49,219 nt of DNA, from contig JAGFWP010000040.1 of NCBI GenBank assembly GCA_017639935.1, positions 1-49,219 of the forward strand, written 5' to 3'. Positions 15,781 through 24,288 of this stretch are shown here, piece after piece. The position numbers and the translations under genes were made by a program. Every line of letters begins with the position of its first letter. Position 1 is the stretch's first letter. The notes beneath the pieces were generated by a model. That model was not told where the DNA came from. It saw only the letters and a list, made by a program, of their open reading frames with translations, and made no database searches. The DNA is from Pelagibacteraceae bacterium. GTDB taxonomy: Bacteria > Pseudomonadota > Alphaproteobacteria > HIMB59 > GCA-002718135.

Positions 15781-17124
15781 ATGAAAAATTCAATAAGCCT
15801 ATCTAGTATAAAAAAATTTTCTAAAAGTTTTAAGTCTTCTAAAACTAATTCCTTAACTAGAAATGCTCTAATTAAGAATGACGTTACCAATGTTGCAATT
15901 AATTGGGATGCTTTTAGAAATATCAATCATACATTCTCAAACGTAATTTCTAATCAAATGCCTGCCACTAATCAAAAAGCTTCTGGTAGATGCTGGGGAT
16001 TTGCTGGTTTAAATCTTATGCGTTTAAATTTAGCAGAAAAATTCAATCTAGATAATTTTGAATTTTCTCAAAATTATTTTATGTTTTGGGATAAACTTGA
16101 GAAAGCAAATTATTTTCTTGAAAACATTATAAAAACTTACAAAGAACCTTATGATAGTAGACTGGTGATGCATCTTCTAAGCAATCCCGTTCAGGATGGT
16201 GGGCAGTGGGACATGTTTGTAAATTTAATTGAAAAGTATGGAGTTGTTCCACAAACAGTTATGCCTGAAACTAATCACAGCAGTAAATCTAGTTTAATGA
16301 ACTATTTTTTAACTCATAAACTAAGAGAATTTGCTTGGATTTTAAGAAAAATGAGTAAAAAAAACACAACCCTGAAAAAATTAAGAAATAGTAAAGAAAA
16401 TATGATTTTAACTATTTATTCAATGCTGTGCATGTTTCTAGGTGATCCGCCTGAAAAATTTAACTGGGAAGTAAGAAATAAAAAAAATAAATTTTTCAGA
16501 TTCAATAATCTTACTCCAAAGAATTTTTATAAAAAACATGTAAAAATTAATCTAAAAAATAAAGTTTGTTTAATTCATGCCCCTATGTCTAATAAAAAAA
16601 TGGATGAGTTGTATACAATAAATTTTTTAGGAAACGTTGTTGGGGGTAGCATAATAAAATATGCGAATGTTAAAATTAATGAATTAAAAAAAGCAGCTGT
16701 TAAATCTATAAAAAACAATGAAGCAGTTTGGTTTGGTTGCGATGTTGGTAAAATGCTTCATAGAGAATTAGGTGTAATGGATATGGATTTATTTGATTAT
16801 GAAACTTTGTTTAATACAGAATTTAATATGAACAAAGGCGTGCGCCTAGAATATGGAGATAGTCTAATGACCCATGCTATGCTTTTCACCGGAGTTGATA
16901 TAAAAAATGGTAAACCGACGAAATGGCGTGTTGAAAATAGTTGGGGAAATAAAAGTGGAGATAAAGGTTATTATTTAATGAATGATTCTTGGTTTAATGA
17001 ATATAATTATGAAGTTGTTATAGATAAAAAATATTTGTCAAAAAAAATAATACATCTATTTAATCGAGAACCCGTTGAACTTGAACCTTGGGATCCAATG
17101 GGTGCTCTTGCCAACATCAATTAA
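15781..17124 (+). CDS. pepC: Peptidase C1B (bleomycin hydrolase / aminopeptidase C family)
   Basis: This is a cytoplasmic papain-fold cysteine peptidase of the bleomycin hydrolase/PepC family, which forms hexameric barrels that trim peptides from the N-terminus. The 447 residues have the oxyanion glutamine Q65 and the nucleophile C71 in NQKASGRCWGFAGLN. The catalytic histidine is in MTHAMLFTGVD and the asparagine in WRVENSWGNKSG. The C-terminal EPWDPMGALA arm, which reaches into the active site in this family, is present. There is no signal peptide. It is not part of the conserved alphaproteobacterial topA block and its stop overlaps the next start (TAATG). Confidence 0.93.
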   Translation: MKNSISLSSIKKFSKSFKSSKTNSLTRNALIKNDVTNVAINWDAFRNINHTFSNVISNQMPATNQKASGRCWGFAGLNLMRLNLAEKFNLDNFEFSQNYFMFWDKLEKANYFLENIIKTYKEPYDSRLVMHLLSNPVQDGGQWDMFVNLIEKYGVVPQTVMPETNHSSKSSLMNYFLTHKLREFAWILRKMSKKNTTLKKLRNSKENMILTIYSMLCMFLGDPPEKFNWEVRNKKNKFFRFNNLTPKNFYKKHVKINLKNKVCLIHAPMSNKKMDELYTINFLGNVVGGSIIKYANVKINELKKAAVKSIKNNEAVWFGCDVGKMLHRELGVMDMDLFDYETLFNTEFNMNKGVRLEYGDSLMTHAMLFTGVDIKNGKPTKWRVENSWGNKSGDKGYYLMNDSWFNEYNYEVVIDKKYLSKKIIHLFNREPVELEPWDPMGALANIN

Positions 17125-17351
17125 TGACACCAGAAAATAAAAAGAGGTTATGGACTGAAATCTTAAAAGCAGGAGATTACTTAAAAGATAAACTTCCCAG
17201 CCATCCCAATCATCCCAAAGGTCGCAATCCTTATGCGCATATTGCTTTGGAAATAAAGAATAAATTTAATAAGTCTTATAAGGACTTGTCTGATAATAAA
17301 TTTGACATGGTTATAAATTTTATAAATTATATAAAAAAAAACCCTAATTAA
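17124..17351 (+). CDS. Conserved hypothetical 75-residue protein
   Basis: I place the start at ATG 17124-17126, overlapping the pepC stop as TAATG. An upstream ATG in the same frame at 17088 would only add pepC-overlapping sequence. The protein is small and soluble, with MTPENKKRLWTEILKAGDYL, the motif HPKGRNPYAHIALEIK and SYKDLSDNKFDMVINFI. The second half resembles the ORF6C-like module of phage antirepressors (a short helix pair around YAHI ... SYKDL ... FD), but this is a pattern impression only. It is also reminiscent of small uncharacterised alphaproteobacterial proteins. Its last 8 bases overlap the end of the convergent MFS gene. Confidence 0.7.
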   Translation: MTPENKKRLWTEILKAGDYLKDKLPSHPNHPKGRNPYAHIALEIKNKFNKSYKDLSDNKFDMVINFINYIKKNPN

Positions 17352-18531
17352 TAATATTTAAATTTTGTTTTTTGACCGGAAGAAATAATACTGCAAAAGT
17401 AGTGAAAATCATTACAGAGCCGCTAATTAAAAAAAGATTAGTAAACTCTAAAGTTAATTCATAAATTCTAGAAACTAATAAGACTGCTAGCGGAGCTGAA
17501 CCAAAAGCAACAATAAATTTTACACCATAAATCAAGCCATGATGCTTTTCAGGTGTGAATTTTGCCAAAAGAATATTTTCTGTAGGCAAAATACTTGAAT
17601 TAAAAATAACAGCAATTAAACAAACAATAAATAATGGTATTCCTGAGAAATAAGCGATACAGAAAAAACATGGAGCTTGAGCCATAATGCCAATTACGTA
17701 AATTTTTTTTAATGAAAACTTATCAGCCATAATGCCACCAACAAAAGTCATTATGCCTGCTGCCCCGTAAATTATGCCTATAATAGTTCCTATTTCAAAA
17801 GTTGATAAATTTACAATTCTTAAATCAAAGACTTTTGGAATAGATGTTTGTAATATTTGAAAAGTTAAGCCAAGGCCAAAAATAACAAACAACATAATAA
17901 AGGCAATTAAAAATAGCTCATTAGAGGAGTTATTTTCTTCAATATTGTTTGTTTGAAAATTTTTATACGATATTGATTTATTAAAAATACAATAAAAAAG
18001 AATGGAACCAAATATAATAGAAACTAACCCAGGTATAATAAATGCATATCGCCAATCAAAATAATTGATTAATAATCCTGCAACAAAAGCTCCGGATCCA
18101 ATACCTACTCCGCCAAAAATACCATTAATACCAAGTGCTTTTCCTTTGTTAAAAGAAGAATTAACCACCCAAGCAATGCCCACTGGATGATATATGGAGC
18201 AAGATAATCCAAGAAAAGATAAACCGATAAAAAGATGGGTTTTGTTAGGACTCAGACCACAATAAATGGAAGATAGACCCATACCTATAAACATAATGCC
18301 CATCATCGTAGACCTACTCCATCTATCGCTCAGCCAACCAGCTGGTAATGCTCCTAGTCCAACTAATAGAGCACCTAGTGACCAAAGAGTAATTAATTCA
18401 TCATAAGAAATCCGCCATGTCTTTTCAATAGATAGAACAATAACAAAATAAAAAGCAGCAAACATATGCATAAAAGCATGTCCGATTGATGAAAAAATAA
18501 TTGTTAAGTTTGAATTATTCAATTTCTTCAA
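17344..18531 (-). CDS. Major facilitator superfamily transporter
   Basis: This 395-residue protein has about 12 membrane helices split by a loop near residues 195-205 (NIEENNSS). The first cytoplasmic loop shows the MFS motif as GWLSDRWSRSTMMG, and a matching GGIMADKFSLKK follows helix 8. The sequence GHAFMHMFAAFYFVIVL at the start and SIYHPVGIAWV in helix 4-5 recall the fosmidomycin-resistance-like branch, but the substrate cannot be read from the sequence. It overlaps msrB by 17 bases and is last in the run that begins at ntrY. Confidence 0.9.
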   Translation of the reverse strand: MKKLNNSNLTIIFSSIGHAFMHMFAAFYFVIVLSIEKTWRISYDELITLWSLGALLVGLGALPAGWLSDRWSRSTMMGIMFIGMGLSSIYCGLSPNKTHLFIGLSFLGLSCSIYHPVGIAWVVNSSFNKGKALGINGIFGGVGIGSGAFVAGLLINYFDWRYAFIIPGLVSIIFGSILFYCIFNKSISYKNFQTNNIEENNSSNELFLIAFIMLFVIFGLGLTFQILQTSIPKVFDLRIVNLSTFEIGTIIGIIYGAAGIMTFVGGIMADKFSLKKIYVIGIMAQAPCFFCIAYFSGIPLFIVCLIAVIFNSSILPTENILLAKFTPEKHHGLIYGVKFIVAFGSAPLAVLLVSRIYELTLEFTNLFLISGSVMIFTTFAVLFLPVKKQNLNIIN

Positions 18532-18910
18532 ACTTTAAAGACAGGGAATTAATACAATATCTAAGGCCTGTAGGTTTAGGGCCATCATCAAAAACATGCC
18601 CTAAATGAGAGTCGCACACACTGCACAAAACTTCTGTACGTAGCATCCCTTTAGAATTATCTGATAGTTCAGTAATTGATTCTTCCGAGTAACTTTCAAA
18701 AAAACTAGGCCATCCAGAATTTGATTCAAATTTTGTGTCGCTCTTAAATAAAGAAGCATTACAGCAAACACACCTGAATAACCCTTTTTTAGTAGTATCA
18801 AAATTATTTCCAGAAAATGCAGGTTCAGTACCTTTTTTTCTCGTTATTAAAAACTCACTTTCAGAAAGTTGTTTTTTCCATTCTTCATCAGATTTAATAA
18901 TTTTCTTCAT
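18515..18910 (-). CDS. msrB: Peptide-methionine (R)-S-oxide reductase
   Basis: MsrB reduces the R form of methionine sulfoxide and repairs oxidised proteins. The 131-residue protein has the two zinc pairs C47/C50 (CVCC) and C96/C99 (CSVC), the substrate loop SGWPSF and the catalytic C119 in GLRYCINSLSL. There is no signal peptide, so it should act in the cytoplasm. Its start overlaps the EamA gene by 4 bases (ATGA) and its end overlaps the MFS gene by 17 bases. No msrA is present in the window. Confidence 0.96.
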   Translation of the reverse strand: MKKIIKSDEEWKKQLSESEFLITRKKGTEPAFSGNNFDTTKKGLFRCVCCNASLFKSDTKFESNSGWPSFFESYSEESITELSDNSKGMLRTEVLCSVCDSHLGHVFDDGPKPTGLRYCINSLSLKFEEIE

Positions 18911-19803
18911 AAATTAACTTTAAAGTTAGCTAGGATAATTCCTATAACAATAAACAAAATGCCAAAGGTATGATACATAGAAAATTTTTCGTCTAATATA
19001 AAAATTGCCCAAATAGAACTAAAAAGTGGAATTAAATGTAAAAATATACCTGCTCTATTTGCTCCAATAATTGAAACACCTTTATTCCAAAAAATAAAAG
19101 AAAATATTCCAGCAAATACTGCAACATAAAATATCATTAATAAATCACTAAATTTATTTGGAAAAAATCCATATGTGAAAGATTCAATAAAATAAAAGGG
19201 AAATATAAATATTAAACCAAATAAAATCATAACTGTTAGAGTTGGAATTAGAGGAAGTTTAGGATTTAATTTCTTTAGTATAACAGAATAAAGTCCCCAA
19301 CAAAAAACGGCAACAAACATCCACAAATCTCCGGGAATAAATTCAAGAAATAAAAGATTATTAAATTCACCTTTCAATATTATGCAAATAACTCCTATAA
19401 TAGATAAAATTATACCAAAGAACTGAAAAAAAGAAGTTTTTGCATTGATTATTAGCCAAGAAAAAAAAATAATTAAAAGAGGCGCGATTGATGCCATTAA
19501 AGAAGCATTAATAACTAAAGTTGATTGTAGTGCTATATAGGTAAAAGAATTGAAAATTGTAACACCTAAAATAGAGAGAATAATTATTTTATAAATATCC
19601 TTTTTAATTAATTCTCTATGATTAAAAACATCTCTAAATGTAAAAGGCACAATTATTATAAAAGCTAATAGCCATCTAAAAAAACTTAATTTTAAAGGAG
19701 ATAAAGAATAATTAAAAGCGAGTTTAGCAGTAAGAAAATTTCCTGACCAAAAAAGAGAAGATAAACCTAATAGTATGAAAGCAAAAAATATTTTATTTTG
19801 CAT
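18907..19803 (-). CDS. EamA/DMT-family permease
   Basis: The 298-residue protein has about ten membrane helices in two similar halves. The first half begins ILLGLSSLFWSGNFLTAKLAF, the second MFVAVFCWGLYSVILKKLN. This is the drug/metabolite transporter (EamA) layout. A proline-rich helix end with LIPLFSSIWAIFILDEKF near the C-terminus is a family hallmark. The substrate is unknown; family members export amino acids or other small metabolites. It lies 5 bases after the beta-hydroxyacid dehydrogenase gene. Confidence 0.92.
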   Translation of the reverse strand: MQNKIFFAFILLGLSSLFWSGNFLTAKLAFNYSLSPLKLSFFRWLLAFIIIVPFTFRDVFNHRELIKKDIYKIIILSILGVTIFNSFTYIALQSTLVINASLMASIAPLLIIFFSWLIINAKTSFFQFFGIILSIIGVICIILKGEFNNLLFLEFIPGDLWMFVAVFCWGLYSVILKKLNPKLPLIPTLTVMILFGLIFIFPFYFIESFTYGFFPNKFSDLLMIFYVAVFAGIFSFIFWNKGVSIIGANRAGIFLHLIPLFSSIWAIFILDEKFSMYHTFGILFIVIGIILANFKVNL

Positions 19804-19808
19804 AAAAT

Positions 19809-20681
19809 TTATATATCTACGAGAGTCATCAAAGAAGAAGTGTCGAATCTGTTTCCTCCTGTTGATTGAATTTCAGCATAATATTTATCGATTATTTCTG
19901 TAATGGGTAGTTTAGATCCATTTTTCTTGGATTCATCAAAACAAATAGATAAATCTTTTCTCATCCAATCCACGGCAAACCCAAAATTAAATTTTCCCTC
20001 CAACATTGTTTTATATCTATTTTCCATTTGCCATGATTGCGCGGCACCTTTTGAAATGACTTTCAGAACTTTTTCCATATCTAAATTAGATTTTTTTCCA
20101 AATGCCATAGCCTCTGATAAGCCCTGAACCAAACCTGCTATGCAAATTTGATTTATCATTTTTGTTAGTTGTCCTGATCCAGAAGGACCAATTAACTCTA
20201 TTGCCTTTCCATAGCTTGCAAGCACAGGTTTTACTTCTTCAAATGGGGTTTTTTCACCACCAATCATAATTGATAGTTGGCCATTTTCCGCTCCTGCTTG
20301 ACCGCCTGATATTGGAGCATCTAAAAAATGTAATTTTCTACTTTTGCAAATGTTGAAATATTCTTTAGCGATATTTGCAGATGAAGTTGTATGATCAACA
20401 ATAATGCTATTCTCCTTCACATTGTTTATTATGCCGTCATCTCCTTCCATAACATCTCTCAGATCATCATCCCTGCCAACACATATAAAAACAATTTCTG
20501 AATTCTGACTTGCCATTCCGGGGGTGGGTTGTGCCAAACCTTGATATTTTTTAACCCAACTATCTGATTTTGCTCTGGTTCTATTGAAGACAGTGACTTC
20601 AAAATTATTATTTATTAAATGACCGGCCATAGGATATCCCATAACACCCAAACCAATAAAAGTTACTTTTTTTGCAGTCAT
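19809..20681 (-). CDS. NAD-dependent beta-hydroxyacid dehydrogenase (3-hydroxyisobutyrate dehydrogenase family)
   Basis: Members oxidise 3-hydroxyisobutyrate or reduce tartronate semialdehyde with NAD(P). The 290 residues begin with a Rossmann fold (FIGLGVMGYPMAGHL) and have the substrate-binding signature DAPISGGQAGAENGQLSIMIGG. The catalytic lysine K174 is in SGQLTKMINQ. Dinucleotide preference leans to NADP-like binding because the strand after the glycine loop ends in NRT, as in GarR-type enzymes; this is inference. The exact substrate cannot be assigned. Its ATG follows the best Shine-Dalgarno sequence seen in the region. Confidence 0.92.
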   Translation of the reverse strand: MTAKKVTFIGLGVMGYPMAGHLINNNFEVTVFNRTRAKSDSWVKKYQGLAQPTPGMASQNSEIVFICVGRDDDLRDVMEGDDGIINNVKENSIIVDHTTSSANIAKEYFNICKSRKLHFLDAPISGGQAGAENGQLSIMIGGEKTPFEEVKPVLASYGKAIELIGPSGSGQLTKMINQICIAGLVQGLSEAMAFGKKSNLDMEKVLKVISKGAAQSWQMENRYKTMLEGKFNFGFAVDWMRKDLSICFDESKKNGSKLPITEIIDKYYAEIQSTGGNRFDTSSLMTLVDI

Positions 20682-20688
20682 AATTCAT

Positions 20689-20695
20689 CTCCTTT
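20689..20695 (-). promoter_or_regulatory. Strong Shine-Dalgarno sequence
   Basis: On the minus strand the sequence AAAGGAG lies 7 bases before the ATG of the beta-hydroxyacid dehydrogenase gene. It confirms that start codon. Most other starts in the window have weak or no recognisable ribosome binding sites, so this gene may be translated unusually well relative to its operon partners. Confidence 0.75.
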
Positions 20696-20708
20696 AAGTA
20701 ATAATATT

Positions 20709-21554
20709 TTATTTATTAATAAAATAATCAGCATAAAGTGTTGCCAATTGAAAGGAAATTTTTCCAATTTTCCCCTTATTGATTATTCTTGAATCTATTT
20801 TTGTAATAGGTGTTACAAGATTGCCGGAACTTGTAATAAAAACTTCATCAGCACTATACAGTTCTTTTGCAGTAAAACTTCTTTCTCTTAACTGAAGTTT
20901 GTTTGACTTAATTATTCTTTTAATTGATTCTCTTGTAATACCTTTAAGTATATCGGTATTTGCTGGATGGGTAATTAATTTATTATTTTTTACTATCCAA
21001 ACATTAGAAGCTGTTGCTTCAGTAATCTTGCCATTATCAATTAGTATTGCTTCATACGCTTTTTTTCTTACTGCCTCCTTTTTTGCTAATACATTTGCAA
21101 GTAAAGAGACAGTTTTGATATCTCTTCTTTTCCATCTTAAATCTTCATAAGTTATTGCTTTTTCACCTTTAAAGTTTTTATTGGGTAAATTTAATTTTCT
21201 ATTTATTGTGTAAATAATTAAGTTTGGTATCAAGTTATTTTTATAGTAATGATCTCTGGATTGAACGCCCCTAGTTATCTGCAAATAAACAATTCCATTT
21301 TTTAATTTATTTAAAGTAATTATTTTATTAAATATTTTTTTAAGCTTACCTTCTTTTACAATATATTTAATTTGTAATTCTTTAAGAGAATATTTTAATC
21401 TTTTGGCATGAAAATTAAAATCTATTAGCTTTTTATTATAAAAAGGCACCACTTCATAAACGCTATCAGAAAACTGAAGTCCTCTATCTTCAATGTGGAC
21501 TTTGGCTTTACTAAAATCTATGTATTTTGAGTTCAAATACGCAATTTTTGACAT
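20709..21554 (-). CDS. dat: D-amino acid aminotransferase (class IV PLP aminotransferase)
   Basis: Class IV fold-type enzymes move amino groups between D-amino acids and keto acids, here probably D-alanine or D-glutamate. I use the ATG at 21552-21554 (281 residues); a TTG one codon upstream is possible. Features are VHIEDRGLQFSDSVYEVV near the start, the PLP lysine K147 in RRDIKTVSLLAN, the EATASNVWIV segment and TDILKGITRESI. Branched-chain aminotransferase or aminodeoxychorismate lyase are related alternatives. The position next to trkA and ntrX is the usual one for alphaproteobacterial dat. Confidence 0.87.
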   Translation of the reverse strand: MSKIAYLNSKYIDFSKAKVHIEDRGLQFSDSVYEVVPFYNKKLIDFNFHAKRLKYSLKELQIKYIVKEGKLKKIFNKIITLNKLKNGIVYLQITRGVQSRDHYYKNNLIPNLIIYTINRKLNLPNKNFKGEKAITYEDLRWKRRDIKTVSLLANVLAKKEAVRKKAYEAILIDNGKITEATASNVWIVKNNKLITHPANTDILKGITRESIKRIIKSNKLQLRERSFTAKELYSADEVFITSSGNLVTPITKIDSRIINKGKIGKISFQLATLYADYFINK

Positions 21555-21562
21555 CAAGTATA

Positions 21563-22930
21563 TTATTGTCTTGCAGTTAGTAGTTTTTCAAGTTTATTAA
21601 TACTGGCAGTTTCAGAGAAAAATACAACATCATCACTTTCTTTAAACACTGTTTCACTGTTAGGTATCATAATCTTTTTGTTTCTTAAAATTGCCCCAAC
21701 TCGAATATTTTTCGGCAAATTCATATCCGCGAGTTTTTTATTTGCAAAGGCTGAATTTGGAAGAATTTCAGCTTCCAAAACTTCCCCGAAACCGTCTCCA
21801 ATTGTATAATCGCTTCTAATCCTCCCTCCCCTAACCTTTTCCAAAATCTTAGAAATTGTAATGCGTTTTGGATCAATGGCAATATCTATGCCAATATTAC
21901 TTAATAAAGATGAATAAGAGCTATTATTTATTAATGTCATACAACTTTTTGCTCCAGCTCTTTTTGCAAGAAGTGATGATAAAATATTAACCTCGTCATC
22001 ATTAGTAAGAGCTATCAGGTTATCTGCCTCATCAATACCAGCTTCTTCTAAAATTTCATTCTCCAAACCATCACCATTAATAACTGTCACTGACTTAAGA
22101 TTAGCGGCAAGGTGCTCAGATCTAGCTTTATTAAATTCAATTAAGTATGTAGAAATGTTTTTATCCTCTTCTTCAATTTTTTTTGCAAGAGAATAGCCAA
22201 TGTATCCTCCTCCTAATATAACTATTTTTTTTGATTCAGTCTCATCGTGCCCAAAAGATTTCATAGCATCCAGAAAATTATCATTATCAACTACAAAGTA
22301 AACAATATCATTTTTTTCTAATGTAGTTTTGGAATTTACAACAAATTTTTCGTCCCCCCTGAATACTAACAAAATATTTGATAAAAAATTATTAAATTTC
22401 TTTGATAGTTCTCGGATTGTGGTGTTGAGAATTGGACAATCATCTTCACATTTTAATCCTACCAACTTTAATCTATTATCCGCGAGTTCAAGCATATCAA
22501 TTGCACCAGGAGCTTTTAAGCGTCTATAGATTGCTTTAGCTGCTTCGTTCTCAGGAGAAATTATAGCATCAATGGGTAAGTTTTCTTTATTATATAAACT
22601 CATCCATTCCCCTTTAAGATAGTCTTGCTCTCTTATTCTAGCTATTTTGGTTGGAATTTTAAAAAGGGAGTAACCTATTTGGCATGAAATCATATTATTT
22701 TCATCACTTTTTGTAACTGCAATTAGGATGTCGCAATCACTTGCACCTGCTGATGATAAAATTGATGGAAGACTCGATGCGCCTTGTATAGTTTTCACAT
22801 CCAATGTATCGGATATTTTTTTTAACTGCTCTTTAGACTCATCTATAACAGTCACCTCAAAACCTTCTTTAGAAAGCTTCCCTGCTATGCTTTTGCCAGC
22901 CACTCCTGCACCACATATTATTGTTTTCAT
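21563..22930 (-). CDS. trkA: Trk potassium uptake regulatory protein TrkA
   Basis: TrkA is the peripheral NAD(H)-binding subunit that gates TrkH/TrkG potassium channels. The 455 residues are two tandem RCK units. The first nucleotide-binding site is IICGAGVAGKSIAGKL at the start, the second VILGGGYIGYSLAKKI near residue 235. Each is followed by an RCK_C domain (ADNRLKLVGLKCEDD and FGEVLEAEILPNSAFANKK). No trkH or other potassium channel gene is in the window. It follows ntrX by 5 bases, as in many Alphaproteobacteria. Confidence 0.96.
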   Translation of the reverse strand: MKTIICGAGVAGKSIAGKLSKEGFEVTVIDESKEQLKKISDTLDVKTIQGASSLPSILSSAGASDCDILIAVTKSDENNMISCQIGYSLFKIPTKIARIREQDYLKGEWMSLYNKENLPIDAIISPENEAAKAIYRRLKAPGAIDMLELADNRLKLVGLKCEDDCPILNTTIRELSKKFNNFLSNILLVFRGDEKFVVNSKTTLEKNDIVYFVVDNDNFLDAMKSFGHDETESKKIVILGGGYIGYSLAKKIEEEDKNISTYLIEFNKARSEHLAANLKSVTVINGDGLENEILEEAGIDEADNLIALTNDDEVNILSSLLAKRAGAKSCMTLINNSSYSSLLSNIGIDIAIDPKRITISKILEKVRGGRIRSDYTIGDGFGEVLEAEILPNSAFANKKLADMNLPKNIRVGAILRNKKIMIPNSETVFKESDDVVFFSETASINKLEKLLTARQ

Positions 22931-22935
22931 AAAAA

Positions 22936-24288
22936 TTATTTATTATTAAGAGAGATATTTAATGATTTAAATTTTCTATAAAGAGCCGTCCGCTCCATTC
23001 CAGTAAATTGCGATATTTTTAATATATTACCATTAAATCGCTTAATTTGCGATAATAAATATTCTCTTTCAAAATTTTGTCTAGCTACTTTAAGAGATAA
23101 GCTGAAATGAGTTTCATTAGAACTATTATCTTCAATTTTACTCATATCAATTGGAAGATCATCCAAAACATAGTTTGATTTCGAATTTGAATCTTGAAAA
23201 AATATAATAGTTTTTTCGATATAATTTATTATTTGATGAACATTTCCAGGCCAATTATAGACTTCTAATTGATTGGATGTTCTTTTTGATAAGGAGAAGT
23301 TGTATTTTTTATATTTATTAAAATAATCAAGATAATAATTACAGATAGGGATTATATCTTCTCTTCTTGCACTGATAGGCGGAACTTTAATTCTAATAAC
23401 ATTTAGTCTATCAAACAAGTTTTTCATAAAATTTCCCTGTTGAATTTCATAGTCAATATTTTTTGAGGAAATAGCAATAATTTTAATATTCAATTTAAAA
23501 TTAGATTTAATTAGAAAACTTTCATTTTCTAAAAAAAATAAAATTTTTTTCTGAAAAAAAATTGGTAAAGAATCAATATTATCAAAAACAAGAGTTCCAT
23601 TATTAGAGTTTATAAATATATTATTTTTTGTTGTTTTATTCTGATTATCATCAAACATTTCTGATAGATCAGAATCGCTCAAATTTTTGAAATCAATAAT
23701 TTTTATTAAATTTTCTGATCCTAATGAATTTTTATGAATAATTTGTGCTATTAATTTTTTACCAGTCCCTCTTGATCCTGTTATCAAAATTCTTGATTTA
23801 GATTTAGAAATTCTATCTAGATCTTTTTTTAAATTAATAATAAAAGAAGAATTCCCAATAAGGGGAGTGTTGGGATGGGCAATTTTTTTTAATAATTTAT
23901 TTTCATTTATTAATTTTGCTGATTCTATTGCTCTTTTAGAAAGAATTGTAATTTTCTCACTATTAAAAGGCTTCTCAATAAAATCATAAGCGCCATTTTT
24001 TATGGCACTTACAGCCATATCAACTGTTCCATGGCCTGTAATAACAATCACAGGTATCAATGGATTAATTGTCATAATTTTTATTAACAGTTCTATGCCA
24101 TCTAATTCACTGTTTGGCCCTAACCACACATCAAGAATGATTAAGTCAGGGTTAAATGTTTCAAGTTTTTTTATAGCTTCGCTAGAGTTATAAACAGATT
24201 CAGTAATAAATTTTTCATCTTGAAGAATTTCAGATATCAAATAGCATATATCTTTTTCATCATCTATTATTAAGACTTTTGAATTCAT
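22936..24288 (-). CDS. ntrX: Response regulator NtrX (atypical, lacks GAFTGA)
   Basis: NtrX is the partner of the sensor NtrY. The 450 residues hold a receiver domain with phospho-acceptor D53 (LIILDVWLG) and K106 (EKPF). An AAA+ domain follows with Walker A GSRGTGKK (171-178), then a Fis-type helix-turn-helix (NGNILKISQFTGMERTALYRKF). Two AAA+ features differ from classical sigma-54 activators. The GAFTGA loop is absent; its place around 210-222 reads MFDDNQNKTTKNN. Walker B ends in Asn instead of Glu (LVFDN, 233-237). It probably does not remodel sigma-54 polymerase. Some alphaproteobacterial NtrX proteins are reported to lack GAFTGA. The start overlaps ntrY by 1 base. Confidence 0.93.
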   Translation of the reverse strand: MNSKVLIIDDEKDICYLISEILQDEKFITESVYNSSEAIKKLETFNPDLIILDVWLGPNSELDGIELLIKIMTINPLIPVIVITGHGTVDMAVSAIKNGAYDFIEKPFNSEKITILSKRAIESAKLINENKLLKKIAHPNTPLIGNSSFIINLKKDLDRISKSKSRILITGSRGTGKKLIAQIIHKNSLGSENLIKIIDFKNLSDSDLSEMFDDNQNKTTKNNIFINSNNGTLVFDNIDSLPIFFQKKILFFLENESFLIKSNFKLNIKIIAISSKNIDYEIQQGNFMKNLFDRLNVIRIKVPPISARREDIIPICNYYLDYFNKYKKYNFSLSKRTSNQLEVYNWPGNVHQIINYIEKTIIFFQDSNSKSNYVLDDLPIDMSKIEDNSSNETHFSLSLKVARQNFEREYLLSQIKRFNGNILKISQFTGMERTALYRKFKSLNISLNNK

